This document shows, one piece after another, positions 45,239 through 53,810 of a stretch of DNA of 64,000 bases (position 1 is the stretch's first letter; the number at the start of each line of letters is the position of its first letter). The translations under genes and the position numbers were made by a program. The DNA is from Singulisphaera sp. GP187 (GTDB lineage: Bacteria > Planctomycetota > Planctomycetia > Isosphaerales > Isosphaeraceae), in the NCBI RefSeq assembly GCF_900129635.1, contig NZ_FSRB01000001.1:4503501-4567500 (forward strand), given 5' to 3'. Below the pieces are notes generated by a model that was not told the origin of the DNA, did not search any database, and was given only the letters and a program-made list of their open reading frames with translations.

Positions 45239-45317
45239 GTAGATTGGGCACGGCCCACCGGCCTCATGAATGGGCATCGACCGGGGTCATTCGCATGGTG
45301 GGCCGTGCCCACCCTAC
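45239..45317. repeat. dispersed palindromic repeat, family B, copy 2
   Basis: Arms at 45239-45259 and 45297-45317 are inverted copies (containing GGGCACGGCCCACC) with a 37-base spacer. This copy lies upstream of the symporter operon and just beyond the 3' end of the amidohydrolase gene; copy 1 lies at the other end of the symporter-oxidoreductase pair. Confidence 0.8.
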
Positions 45318-45337
45318 AAAGCAACACATGCTTCGAT

Positions 45338-46126
45338 TTACTGAAGTACAGGCAGCCGCGCGAGCGGTTGCTCTCGGAGCTTCAACAAGCGATCGGAATT
45401 GGCGTGGAGGATCTTGGCGAGGTCGTCGGGGCTCAGGCCGGCCTCAGTCACGTTGTCGATGCGTTCGGGGAGCAACTCCCAGCCTCCCCCCGCGCCGAAG
45501 TCGGAGCCGAAGAGGATCTTGTCGGCTCCGGCTGTCGCGACGAGATGGAGCAAGTCCCCCGGGCGCGAGCCGCAGAAGCAGCCGTAGAGGTTGGGGATGT
45601 CCCGGATGAGCTGGGCGGCCGGGTCGGTGTAGTCGGCCGAACCGGCATGGCCGAGGACGACGACCGCCTCGGGGACCCAGCGGGCGACGTCGGCGATCTG
45701 AAAGGTTGTCGAGTAGGGCGGGGTGCCGTCATGAAAGAGGACCGGCACGTTGTGGCGCGCGGCCGCGCGGAGGATGGCGACCATCGTCTCTTTCACCATG
45801 CTGCAGGCGAACGCCTGGAGCCAGGGGTGAAACTTGACCCCTCGAAAGAACGGATCGGCCAGACAGCGCTCGAGCTCCTCGACCGCGGCCGGCCCCAGTT
45901 TCGGGTCGACCGTCACGAACGGGATGAGCCGGCCCGGCTGGCTCAGGCAACGCTCGGCGAGCGCATCGTTGTGCCGCGGACAGTCGCCATAAAAACCCAT
46001 GACGGTGTAGACGCAGGCGGCCTCGACGTCGCAACGGTCGAGAGTGGCGACCAGGTCGGCCGCCGTCGGCAACGGTTTGTCGAGCCAGCAACCGTCGAGA
46101 TGGGCGTGAAAATCGATGATCCGCAT
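45338..46126 (-). CDS. amidohydrolase-family (TIM-barrel metal-dependent hydrolase) protein 1
   Basis: ATG 46126 gives 262 residues beginning MRIIDFHAHLDG, the HxH metal motif of amidohydrolase-2-type enzymes. GVKFHPWLQAF, VPVLFHDGTPPYSTT, VVLGHAGSADY and ILFGSDFGAGGGWELLP supply the remaining His and Asp metal ligands in the expected order. Related enzymes hydrolyse lactones or decarboxylate acids. It is 210 bases downstream of a paralogue, with a family A repeat between them, and upstream of the symporter. An upstream start at 46219 runs into the repeat and is rejected. Confidence 0.87.
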   Translation of the reverse strand: MRIIDFHAHLDGCWLDKPLPTAADLVATLDRCDVEAACVYTVMGFYGDCPRHNDALAERCLSQPGRLIPFVTVDPKLGPAAVEELERCLADPFFRGVKFHPWLQAFACSMVKETMVAILRAAARHNVPVLFHDGTPPYSTTFQIADVARWVPEAVVVLGHAGSADYTDPAAQLIRDIPNLYGCFCGSRPGDLLHLVATAGADKILFGSDFGAGGGWELLPERIDNVTEAGLSPDDLAKILHANSDRLLKLREQPLARLPVLQ

Positions 46127-46150
46127 GGAAGGTCGTCCCCTCACCCCAAA

Positions 46151-46317
46151 GCCGTTGGACTCGGTTTTCTTTGATTTTCTGATGGGCAACCGCGGAGCTG
46201 CAAGGCCTTTGGGTGCCACGGGTTGTACTCAACCCGTGAGCGATCGCCCAGGTTTTTGGCTCACGGGTTGAGTACAACCCGTGGCACCCAGAGCTTGCAC
46301 ATCATTCAATATCAAGG
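46151..46317 (-). repeat. dispersed palindromic repeat, family A, copy 2
   Basis: This copy is the reverse complement of the block at 1704-1872. It keeps the 15-bp inverted repeat (46211-46225 and 46275-46289) and the outer segments, including GGTTTTCTTTGATTTTCTGA. The central part between the arms differs. It separates the two amidohydrolase genes. Confidence 0.78.
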
Positions 46318-46335
46318 AAGAACAGGTTCACCTGC

Positions 46336-47064
46336 TTAGAGACTAAAGATCCGGACTGCGTTATCGTGCAAGATCGCCCGCAGCGCGGGCTCGTCGAACT
46401 CGAGTCGCTCCAGGGTCCGCAGGTTCACGGCGTACCGGTTCCGAGGCTCGGCGCCACCGAATAGAACTCGCGATGCGCCATAGGTATTGACGATCTCGCG
46501 GATCGCATCGCCCCACATCATCGAGGCATCGAGATACAAATTTGCGATCGTCTTGAACGATTCCGGGAGCTCGAACCACATGTCAGCATAGCCGCCGAAG
46601 CCGGCGATGAACGCCGTCTCGGGGAATTTCCGAGCGACCTCGACCAGCGCCAGGATGTCGGCGAACGTATAAAGGCCGGTACGAACCATCACGGGCCAGC
46701 CATACTTCGCGGCCCGTTCGAAGAGGGGAAAGGCCAGGTCCTCGGTGGGGAAGAAGCCTTGGCGGGCAGGGTCGAGGAAGAGCCCGACCGCGCCCAGGTC
46801 GCGGGCCCTGGCCAGTTCGTCGAGCGCGGGGGCGCCCCACCAAGGATTGGCCGTCGCCAGGCCTCGAATCCTTGGCCCGGCCTTCAGGACCAGGTCGTTG
46901 CCGGCCCGATGGTCGACGACCAGGCCCGCCCCCATGGGGCGGGCGATGGCCGTGGCGACCCCGGCGGCATCCATCCGCCGGAGCAACTCACCCGGATCCA
47001 AAACAAGGTAGGTTTCGCGGCCCAGCATCGCATGGGCATCAATCACTCGATCCCGTTCGGCCAT
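46336..47064 (-). CDS. amidohydrolase-family protein 2
   Basis: From ATG 47064 the product is 242 residues, beginning ERDRVIDAHAMLGRE with an AHAM in place of the usual HxH, so one metal ligand is altered. It keeps LARARDLGAVGLFLDPARQ, WPVMVRTGLYTFADI, FIAGFGGYADMW (Phe-Gly where a His is common) and SRVLFGGAEPRNRY. The fold is clearly amidohydrolase-2 but the metal site looks degenerate, suggesting a different or non-hydrolytic role. The start overlaps the end of the racemase-like gene by 26 bases. Confidence 0.75.
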   Translation of the reverse strand: MAERDRVIDAHAMLGRETYLVLDPGELLRRMDAAGVATAIARPMGAGLVVDHRAGNDLVLKAGPRIRGLATANPWWGAPALDELARARDLGAVGLFLDPARQGFFPTEDLAFPLFERAAKYGWPVMVRTGLYTFADILALVEVARKFPETAFIAGFGGYADMWFELPESFKTIANLYLDASMMWGDAIREIVNTYGASRVLFGGAEPRNRYAVNLRTLERLEFDEPALRAILHDNAVRIFSL

Positions 47065-48157
47065 GAGGCACCACTCCGAATCCGTGGCCTGTCGGCACTT
47101 CGACCCGCCCGTCGCGGAACGCAATGGGCGGAGTGACCGACGACGCGTCGTAGAACAAGGCCGCCATCAGGTCACAGGCATACCGCTCGACCGGGAAGAC
47201 GGTCAGGCTGGAGGCAAGGCAGGCCATCGCCGCCTGGCCGAGGTCGGTTTCAAGGTTCGACCCGATCGCGCACGCCTTGCCCGCGGCGTGGACCTGCTTC
47301 GCCATCGCGAGCGAGTGGGTGAACCCACCGTTCTTGCCCGGATAGATCGAGAGGACGTCGAAGGCGTCGCGGTCGAGCGCCTCCTTGAGGTGATCGGGGG
47401 TGAAGACCGCCTCGTCGGCAAGGATCGGCACCGCGACGCGTTTGCGGACCTCGGCCAAAAGGCCAATCCGATCCCGCGGCGTGGGCTGTTCGGCAAGTGA
47501 GAGATTGAAGGGGGCCAACGCCTCGATCGAGCGGACCGCGTCGTCGGCGGTCGCATACGCCCCGTTATAGTCGATCGTGAAAACAGGCTCGGAACCGAGT
47601 CGGTCCCGGACCGCCCGCAGCCGGGCCACGTCGTCGATCCCGGGCTTGCCCGTCTTGAACTTGAGGGTGCGGACCCCCGCCTCCCAGAACTCAACGGCGA
47701 GCTGCACCGTTTCTTCCGGCGGGTAGCAGCCGATGCTGACGCGGGTCGGGATCCGCGGGATTGGCTCACGGTCGGCAACCAGGCTTGCGACCGAGACACC
47801 TTGAGAGCGCGCCCAGAGATCCCAGAGCGCGATGTCCACGGCCGACTTGATGAACGAGTTGCCGTGCAGACTGCGATCGAGGATCGCGACCGCCTCGGAC
47901 GGATGGTCGAACCGGGCGCCGACGAGTTGGGGAGCGATATAGTTTTCGAGCATCCAGACCGCGGTCTCGGCCGCCTCGCCGCTCCAGATCGGGGCGGTCG
48001 CGGCTTCGGCGTAGCCGTGCTGGCCGTCCTCTCCGGTGACAGTCAGGGTGACGTAGTGGGACGCTTCGTGCCGCCCGAGAAACGAGATGATCGCTCCTTG
48101 CGAACGTACGGAATGATCAACAACTTTGGCGGTGATCCGGCGAACAAGCAAGCTCAT
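47039..48157 (-). CDS. mandelate racemase/muconate lactonizing-type enolase-superfamily enzyme
   Basis: The 372-residue protein has the full catalytic set of the muconate-lactonizing subgroup: Lys166 and Lys168 in LKFKTG, metal ligands Asp196 (FTIDYNGA), Glu223 (SLAEQP) and Asp248 (ILADEAVF), and Lys275 in YPGKNGG. Enzymes of this type abstract a proton alpha to a carboxylate to epimerise, dehydrate or cycloisomerise acids. The setting, with amidohydrolases, an oxidoreductase and a symporter, suggests sugar-acid or related catabolism. ATG 48157 overlaps the ROK stop as ATGA. Confidence 0.92.
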   Translation of the reverse strand: MSLLVRRITAKVVDHSVRSQGAIISFLGRHEASHYVTLTVTGEDGQHGYAEAATAPIWSGEAAETAVWMLENYIAPQLVGARFDHPSEAVAILDRSLHGNSFIKSAVDIALWDLWARSQGVSVASLVADREPIPRIPTRVSIGCYPPEETVQLAVEFWEAGVRTLKFKTGKPGIDDVARLRAVRDRLGSEPVFTIDYNGAYATADDAVRSIEALAPFNLSLAEQPTPRDRIGLLAEVRKRVAVPILADEAVFTPDHLKEALDRDAFDVLSIYPGKNGGFTHSLAMAKQVHAAGKACAIGSNLETDLGQAAMACLASSLTVFPVERYACDLMAALFYDASSVTPPIAFRDGRVEVPTGHGFGVVPHGRTGSSD

Positions 48158-49485
48158 GATTTGGTTTCCGATTCCATGAGAGACGGCGTCTTCGTCCCGT
48201 TCCCCTCGAACCGGGCCCCGACCGACGGATACGCGAAGAGACGCTCGCGGACATAGGCGGCGATCCCGAGGAAGGTCGACGATTCTCCCACCTCGGCCAA
48301 GCGGACCTCAATACCTTGAAGCAATTCGCGGAGCGTGTAGCGTGGCAGGGCCTGCTTCAGAGGTTCCAGCAAGAGGTCGCCGGCCTCGACGAACCGACCG
48401 CCGAGGATGATCCGCTCGGGATTGAGCAGGCTCACCACGTTGCCCAGTCCGCGTGCCAGGGCAAGTCCAGCGTCAGCCAGGATCGCGCGAGCGTGGCTGT
48501 CCCCGTCGCGGGCGGCGCGAAGCATTCGGGCGAACTCGTCGTCGGGCGACTCGCCCAGGGAACCGGCCGGACGGTCGGACGGGGATGGATCCCCGCGCCA
48601 GAGGGCCGCCAGCCGCGCGGGGGCAAGGTGCGCTTCCAGGCAGCCGCTCCCGCCGCAACCACAAAGCGGGCCCTCCTCGGAGACTCGGGTATGACCGATT
48701 TCGCCGGCGGACCCATCGCGGCCCGTAAGCAATTGCCCGTTCTCGACGATACCACCGCCGATCCCGTCCAGCAGGGTGACGAAGACCGCGTGCGCCGAGC
48801 CGCGCCCCGCGCCGAAGGCAACCTCCCCCAGGGCCTGCCAGCCATCGCCGCGTTCGATGACGACAGGCAGGCCCGTCGCCCCGCTCAGCCGCTCGACCAC
48901 CGGAATGTTCTGCCACCCCGGGACATTCACCGCCCGAACGGCCCGTCCCGACGCAATGTTGACCGTGCCCGGGTCGGCCGCGCCCGCCGCCACCAACCGA
49001 ACGCCCGCCTTGGGGGCGGCCGCCACCGCGAGCCGCAACGCGTCGGCAATCCGCCGGAGCAGCCGATCCGCGTCGTCGCTGAACGGGCCATCCCATCGCC
49101 GCTGCCAGCGCACGGTGCCCGCGAGGTCGGCCACCGCCGAGACCACATGGTTTCGATCGTACCGCACACACGCCACGCCCAAGCCTCGGAGGTCGATCTC
49201 CAAGAGGGTCTGCGGACGCCCCTGCCCCGTCCCCCCGGCGGGCGTCACCACACTCTCCCGAATCAGGCCGTCCCGAAGCAGGTCGCCGCAAAGGTCCGAC
49301 AGCCGCGAAAGCGGCAGGCCCGTCCGCCGGTGCAGGCCCACGCGTGACTCCGCCCCCTCATGAAACAGTGAAGCACAGACAAGCAACCGATTGTACGCCG
49401 GCTTCGTGATTTGCTTTCCATTGGGAAACCAGGCGAGCCCGGGCTCCTTCAACGGCTCTGCATCCAAATCCTTCGCTCGCCCCAT
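48154..49485 (-). CDS. ROK-family transcriptional regulator
   Basis: From ATG 49485 (preceded by GGAGGGGTGG) the product is 443 residues. Residues about 25-85 form an N-terminal winged helix (RVGLHRRTGLPLSRLSDL) and the rest is a ROK sugar-kinase fold: GAADPGTVNIASG, LLDGIGGGIVENGQLLTG, the zinc-binding GCGGSGCLEAHL and IILGGRFVEAGDLLLEPL. It should repress sugar genes and respond to a sugar or sugar phosphate. It heads the minus-strand cluster and is coupled to the racemase-like gene by a 4-base overlap. A GTG at 49506 is an alternative start. Confidence 0.92.
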   Translation of the reverse strand: MGRAKDLDAEPLKEPGLAWFPNGKQITKPAYNRLLVCASLFHEGAESRVGLHRRTGLPLSRLSDLCGDLLRDGLIRESVVTPAGGTGQGRPQTLLEIDLRGLGVACVRYDRNHVVSAVADLAGTVRWQRRWDGPFSDDADRLLRRIADALRLAVAAAPKAGVRLVAAGAADPGTVNIASGRAVRAVNVPGWQNIPVVERLSGATGLPVVIERGDGWQALGEVAFGAGRGSAHAVFVTLLDGIGGGIVENGQLLTGRDGSAGEIGHTRVSEEGPLCGCGGSGCLEAHLAPARLAALWRGDPSPSDRPAGSLGESPDDEFARMLRAARDGDSHARAILADAGLALARGLGNVVSLLNPERIILGGRFVEAGDLLLEPLKQALPRYTLRELLQGIEVRLAEVGESSTFLGIAAYVRERLFAYPSVGARFEGNGTKTPSLMESETKS

Positions 49486-50074
49486 TAAGGTCCACCCCTC
49501 CCCCAAAAAATCGGAGTCTGTCGCAAGGAAACCGGGCCGTCAGTCTGCCCCGGAGGCCGAAATTCGCGGGAGAAACTCGTTCCCACGCAGAGCGTGGGAA
49601 CGAGATCCCGGTATCCTTGCTACAGTCTCAATTCATCACCCATTTCGCATATTACTGCGGTCACTCTTGTTCCGGAACTCTTCCAGCGTATCTGCCGCGA
49701 GGGGAGATCGGCCGATTTACTTCCAAGACTGGAATATATCCGCCGCGTCACCGTCGAGCAAGAGGGTCCCCCGCAATTCCTCCGCGCTTCTCGTTGCTGG
49801 CATGATCCACTCGGAACCATCTCAAGGAAGCCAATCCTCGCCGCTGGAAATCGTGAAGATTTGTTTTCGGGGCCGTTGACATTAATTCCAAAACTGAAAT
49901 ATACTCTCGATCAAGCGTTCCAGCTCGGCGTACCGCATGTGGCGTTCCCTCTTCCTGTCACCTCTCCCGCGGCGCCGGATCGCGAACCACTTCACCGGTT
50001 CGCGATGACGAAATTCTCAGAGTCAGGTCGTTGATTCATGGCGATTTTCCTTTCTCTGTCGTCGGGGACATATC
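49486..50074. other. divergent gap between ROK and DUF1559 genes
   Basis: The 589 bases contain the promoters of the ROK-led cluster and of the DUF1559 gene, and a perfect hairpin at 49576-49604. The part from about 49,620 to 50,040 shows no coding frame or motif that I can support. Confidence 0.4.
49576..49604. repeat. 13-bp perfect hairpin (GTTCCCACGC type)
   Basis: CTCGTTCCCACGC (49576-49588) and its complement (49592-49604) pair around a three-base AGA loop. This short palindrome resembles one I recall as dispersed in planctomycete and other genomes; only one copy is seen here. Confidence 0.7.
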
Positions 50075-51136
50075 ATGAAGGCCCACTCCCGCCGAGGTTC
50101 GAGTCGCGGATTCACGCTCATTGAGTTACTGGTCGTGATCGCGATCATTGCCGTGTTGATCGCCCTCTTGCTGCCGGCGGTGCAGCAGGCGCGTGAGGCA
50201 GCCCGGCGCAGTCAATGCGTGAACAATTTGAAACAGATTGGCCTGGCGCTCATGAACTACGAGGGTGCCAACGGCGGCTTTCCCCCTCCCAAAATTTTCT
50301 CGGGGTCGGGCATCGGCAACAACGGCGGGATCAAAGGGGTGCTGAACACCACGGGATTCACCATGATCCTGAGCTTTCTGGAGCAAACCACTCTCTCCAA
50401 CGCCTACAACTTCAGTCAGGCCTCAAGCAGCTCGGTCAACGGGCCCAACAACAACGTCATTGGCAACCCGATCGTCAACTCAACGGTCGTCTCCGCGCTC
50501 GTCGCCGTCTATGCCTGTCCCTCCGACCAGCCGCCGGACATCCAGAATGAGGCGGGCAACGGGCCCTATGCCCGCACCCAGGCGCGACGAAGTAATTACT
50601 TCTTCTGCTCCACGCTCTGGATGGAATATTACGGCCCCTACGCCTGGGGCGGATCGCTGCCCGACTACGTCCAGTCGACCCGAGGCGCCTTCATCACCGA
50701 CACGTCGACGAAGCTAAGTGAGATCAGCGACGGCCTGAGCAACACCGCGATGGTCGGCGAGTCGCCCCAGATCCACCTGGCCTCGGTCTGGGGTCCCTAT
50801 TGGGGGTCGGGCGTGCATACATCCACGAACGGCAATGTCTATCCCCCCCCTCCGCTCATCACATCGGTCGCCGCCAGTCTCGGCCTGGGGCCGGAATGGC
50901 GCGACTACACGACGACCTTGCCCAACGCATTCCCCAATAGCACGCAGTGCGGCGGCCCGTGTGGCAATAACAAGCTTTCTTATGCGAACATCATGGGAAG
51001 CAAGCATCCCGGCGGCCTCAACCTGGTCTTCGCCGACGGCAGCGTCCACTTCATCAAGAACAGCATCAGCGGTAATACGTGGTGGGCGCTCAACACCATC
51101 CACGGCGGCGAAATCATCAGTTCAGATGCATACTGA
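50075..51136 (+). CDS. DUF1559 family protein with prepilin-type N-terminus
   Basis: The 353-residue protein opens with GFTLIELLVVIAIIAVLIAL after a short basic leader and then REAARRSQCVNNLKQIGLAL, the DUF1559 start. The C-terminal GGLNLVFADGSVHFIKNSI and final SSDAY are typical. It is expected to be processed and exported like a pseudopilin; its assembly role is unknown. The next gene (51278) is a lipoprotein with a transthyretin-like domain, the same pairing as at 2.9-4.5 kb. Confidence 0.93.
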   Translation: MKAHSRRGSSRGFTLIELLVVIAIIAVLIALLLPAVQQAREAARRSQCVNNLKQIGLALMNYEGANGGFPPPKIFSGSGIGNNGGIKGVLNTTGFTMILSFLEQTTLSNAYNFSQASSSSVNGPNNNVIGNPIVNSTVVSALVAVYACPSDQPPDIQNEAGNGPYARTQARRSNYFFCSTLWMEYYGPYAWGGSLPDYVQSTRGAFITDTSTKLSEISDGLSNTAMVGESPQIHLASVWGPYWGSGVHTSTNGNVYPPPPLITSVAASLGLGPEWRDYTTTLPNAFPNSTQCGGPCGNNKLSYANIMGSKHPGGLNLVFADGSVHFIKNSISGNTWWALNTIHGGEIISSDAY

Positions 51137-51277
51137 CTTCACATCATAATATTGAAGTCCGATTCGGCGGGCCGCTCTCGGTCCGCCGAATCCTCGTTGG
51201 TCCGAATTCGCCAATCCAAGTAAACGCCTGGGACCGATTCACGCCGAAGCCACATCGATTTGAGGAGAACTCCGACG

Positions 51278-51772
51278 ATGGCCCGCCCAGTCTCATCCCT
51301 CGCCCTGGTGACCGCGTTCCTGGCCGGATGCGGCACGGGAGACGAGACCGACTCCTACAGGCTTGTCCCAGTCAGCGGCCACGTGACCCTGGACGGCAAG
51401 CCCCTTGAGGGAGCCAAGGTGCTTTTCACCCCCAGCGAGGCGAATCGGCCGAACACCCCGGGCGTCGACGTCACGGGACAAGAAGGCAACTATCAATTGA
51501 TGTACCGCGGCCGATCGGGAGTCGCGCCCGGAAGCTATCAGGTCTTCGTGGCGAAGACGGTCGATCCCGCCGCCCTGAAAATCTCCGACGAATTCAAAGA
51601 TGATCCGGTGCTGGCCGCCATGGAGAAACAAGAGGCCTTGATCACCCAAAAAGCAAAAAGTGGTGGAAGAACGACCGCTTCGTTTAATGTCAGCAGTTCG
51701 TTCGACCGAGATGTGACCAGCAAGGGCGCGGTCTTTGACTTCGACCTCAAGGCGACCGGCAAGAAAAAGTAA
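51278..51772 (+). CDS. transthyretin-like lipoprotein
   Basis: ATG 51278 follows GAGGAG by ten bases and gives 164 residues. A lipobox, TAFLAGCGTG, ends the signal. The mature part has the beta-sandwich pattern RLVPVSGHVTLDGKPLEGAKV, FTPSEANRPN, GNYQLMYRG and VAPGSYQVFV, as in other planctomycete lipoproteins of the carboxypeptidase regulatory-like group. A TTG at 51260 in frame lies before the ribosome site and is rejected. It is paired with the DUF1559 gene, 141 bases upstream. Confidence 0.87.
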   Translation: MARPVSSLALVTAFLAGCGTGDETDSYRLVPVSGHVTLDGKPLEGAKVLFTPSEANRPNTPGVDVTGQEGNYQLMYRGRSGVAPGSYQVFVAKTVDPAALKISDEFKDDPVLAAMEKQEALITQKAKSGGRTTASFNVSSSFDRDVTSKGAVFDFDLKATGKKK

Positions 51773-51817
51773 GCCGGGGCGCTCGGTGGAATGTCCAAAA
51801 CGTGACGCGGAGGACGC

Positions 51818-52492
51818 ATGCAGGCTGAGACCGATGACTCGAAGCGAATGGATTGGATCGGAGAGACGCTCCACGTCGCGGCCGTCTGCGACATTCTCGA
51901 TGACCTCGGCTATCGCCGCCAGGCCATGCATCAGCGGCTTCGACCGCTCGATCCCGATAACGCCCGGATCGTCGGCCGCGCCCGGACTTTTCGCTGGATG
52001 GAGACCGACTACGTGGTCGAGGACGACCCGTACGGCCTCGAGATCGACGCAATGGATTCGCTCAAACCGGGGGACGTCGTCGTCCACTCGACCGATCCCG
52101 GGGGCACGAACGCGCCCTGGGGTGAGCTGATGAGCACCTTGGCCAAGCGCCAAGGGGTCGCCGGCTGTGTCTGCGACAGCCTGATCCGCGACTGTCGGCA
52201 GATCATCGCCATGAAGTTTCCCGTGTTCCAGGCTGGAATCCGGCCCGTCGACAGCAAAGGACGGGGCCGGGTGATGGCCTACGACGTCCCCGTGCGGTGC
52301 GGCGACGTGCTCGTCCATCCCGGCGAGCTCGTTTTCGCCGACTTCGACGGCGTCGTCGTCATCCCGCGCCCGATCGAAGACGAGGTGATCCGACTGGCGG
52401 CCGAGAAGATCGGCAAGGAGAATGACTCGCGTCGCGCGCTGCTCAACGGGCGCAGCCTGCGTGCGGTCTTCGACGAGTTCGGGGTCCTCTGA
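51818..52492 (+). CDS. rraA: RraA-family protein (4-hydroxy-4-methyl-2-oxoglutarate aldolase-like)
   Basis: The 224-residue product, with GGAGG before ATG 51818, has the RraA pattern: VCDILDDLGYRRQAM near the start, AGCVCDSLIRDCRQI (Asp and Arg as in the RraA/HMG aldolase active site), GRVMAYDVPVRCGDVLV and VHPGELVFADFDGVVVIPR. The group includes class II pyruvate aldolases and the RNase E inhibitor RraA. Beside a HisD-like dehydrogenase and sugar-acid genes, an aldolase role is the better guess. The downstream gene starts 43 bases later. Confidence 0.88.
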   Translation: MQAETDDSKRMDWIGETLHVAAVCDILDDLGYRRQAMHQRLRPLDPDNARIVGRARTFRWMETDYVVEDDPYGLEIDAMDSLKPGDVVVHSTDPGGTNAPWGELMSTLAKRQGVAGCVCDSLIRDCRQIIAMKFPVFQAGIRPVDSKGRGRVMAYDVPVRCGDVLVHPGELVFADFDGVVVIPRPIEDEVIRLAAEKIGKENDSRRALLNGRSLRAVFDEFGVL

Positions 52493-52535
52493 CTCTTCCC
52501 CCAAAAACGACGCGACGCGTGGAGTGAGTTTGCCG

Positions 52536-53810
52536 ATGAAGGTCATCAAGAACGGCGGGCACAGGCTCTTCGAGAACGATCAGGAGACCGCGAAAGTCGT
52601 CTCCGAAATGCTCATCGACCTCGAGCGCGGCGGCATGGACGCCGTCCGCAAGTACAGTCAGCGGTTCGATGACTGGAACCCGGATCAGTTCGAGCTGGAC
52701 GACCGCGAAGTGGCGTCGATCCTCGCGAAGTTGCCTGCGCAATTGATTGAAGACACCGACTATTGCCAAGGGAACGTCCGCAAGTTCGCCCAGGCGCAAC
52801 TCGCGACGATGCTCCCGCTCGAGGTCGAGATCCGGCCCGGCGTGATCCTGGGACACCGGCACATCCCGGTCAACTCGGTGGGAAGCTACATCCCGGGCGG
52901 GCGCTACCCGATGTTCGGCTCGGCCCAGATGAGCATCATCCCGGCGAAGGTCGCGGGGGTAAAAACGGTGGTCGCGTGTACGCCCCCGGTTAAAGGGGAA
53001 GGGTACTATCCCGCGACGATCAACGCCATGAAAAAGGCAGGGGCTGATCGGATCTTCATTCTTGGAGGTGTTCCCGCCCTGGCGATGATGGCGTTCGGCC
53101 TCGGCGGGGTCGAGCCGGTGGATCTGCTCGTGGGCGCGGGGAACCGGTTCGTCGCCGAGGCGAAGCGGCAGTTGTTCGGCCGTTGCGGGATCGACCTGCT
53201 TGCCGGCCCGACCGAAATCGCGATCATCGCCGACGATGCGGCCGACCCGGCCCTGGTCGCCTGCGACCTCCTGGGCCAGGCCGAGCACGACCCGAACAGC
53301 GGGATCTACTTGATCTGCATGAGCGAAGCGTTCGCTCAGAAGACCATCGCCGAGGTCGAGAAACAGCTCGCCGTCCTGCCGACCCGTGAGATCGCCGCTC
53401 TCTCCTGGCGCGACAACGGGATCGTCACCGTGGCGGACAGCCCGGCCGAAGCCGTCGCCTTGAGCGACGACTACGCCCCCGAACACCTCGAGCTACACCT
53501 GGAAGATCCCGCGTACGCCCTGGCGAACCTCTCCAACTACGGCTCGTTGTTCATCGGCGAAGAGACGACCGTGGCCTACGGCGACAAGTCGATCGGCACC
53601 AACCACATCCTGCCCACGAGCCGGGCCGCGCGCTACACCGGCGGGGTCTGGGTCGGCAAATTCCTCAAGACGTGCACCTATCAACGCATGAACCCCGAAG
53701 CCAGCCGCGAAGTGGGGGCCGTGACCGAACGCCAATGCGAGATCGAGCGAATGCTCGCCCACGCGATCACCGCGCGGGTCCGTGTTGATCGCTACTCCGC
53801 CACCCAGTGA
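52536..53810 (+). CDS. histidinol dehydrogenase-family alcohol dehydrogenase (HisD paralogue)
   Basis: From ATG 52536 the product is 424 residues. HisD-like motifs are SVGSYIPGGRYPMFGS, AGVKTVVACTPPV, GAGNRFVAEAKRQLFG, LLAGPTEIAIIADDAAD, the zinc-ligand region GQAEHDPNSG, DYAPEHLEL and GTNHILPTSRAARYTGG. The last motif and RYTGGVWVGKFLKTCTY are typical of catabolic paralogues rather than biosynthetic HisD; one such paralogue, HpsN, oxidises dihydroxypropanesulfonate. The context (RraA, sugar-acid genes, TauE elsewhere) supports a catabolic NAD-dependent dehydrogenase. GGAG lies 11 bases before the ATG. Confidence 0.85.
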   Translation: MKVIKNGGHRLFENDQETAKVVSEMLIDLERGGMDAVRKYSQRFDDWNPDQFELDDREVASILAKLPAQLIEDTDYCQGNVRKFAQAQLATMLPLEVEIRPGVILGHRHIPVNSVGSYIPGGRYPMFGSAQMSIIPAKVAGVKTVVACTPPVKGEGYYPATINAMKKAGADRIFILGGVPALAMMAFGLGGVEPVDLLVGAGNRFVAEAKRQLFGRCGIDLLAGPTEIAIIADDAADPALVACDLLGQAEHDPNSGIYLICMSEAFAQKTIAEVEKQLAVLPTREIAALSWRDNGIVTVADSPAEAVALSDDYAPEHLELHLEDPAYALANLSNYGSLFIGEETTVAYGDKSIGTNHILPTSRAARYTGGVWVGKFLKTCTYQRMNPEASREVGAVTERQCEIERMLAHAITARVRVDRYSATQ

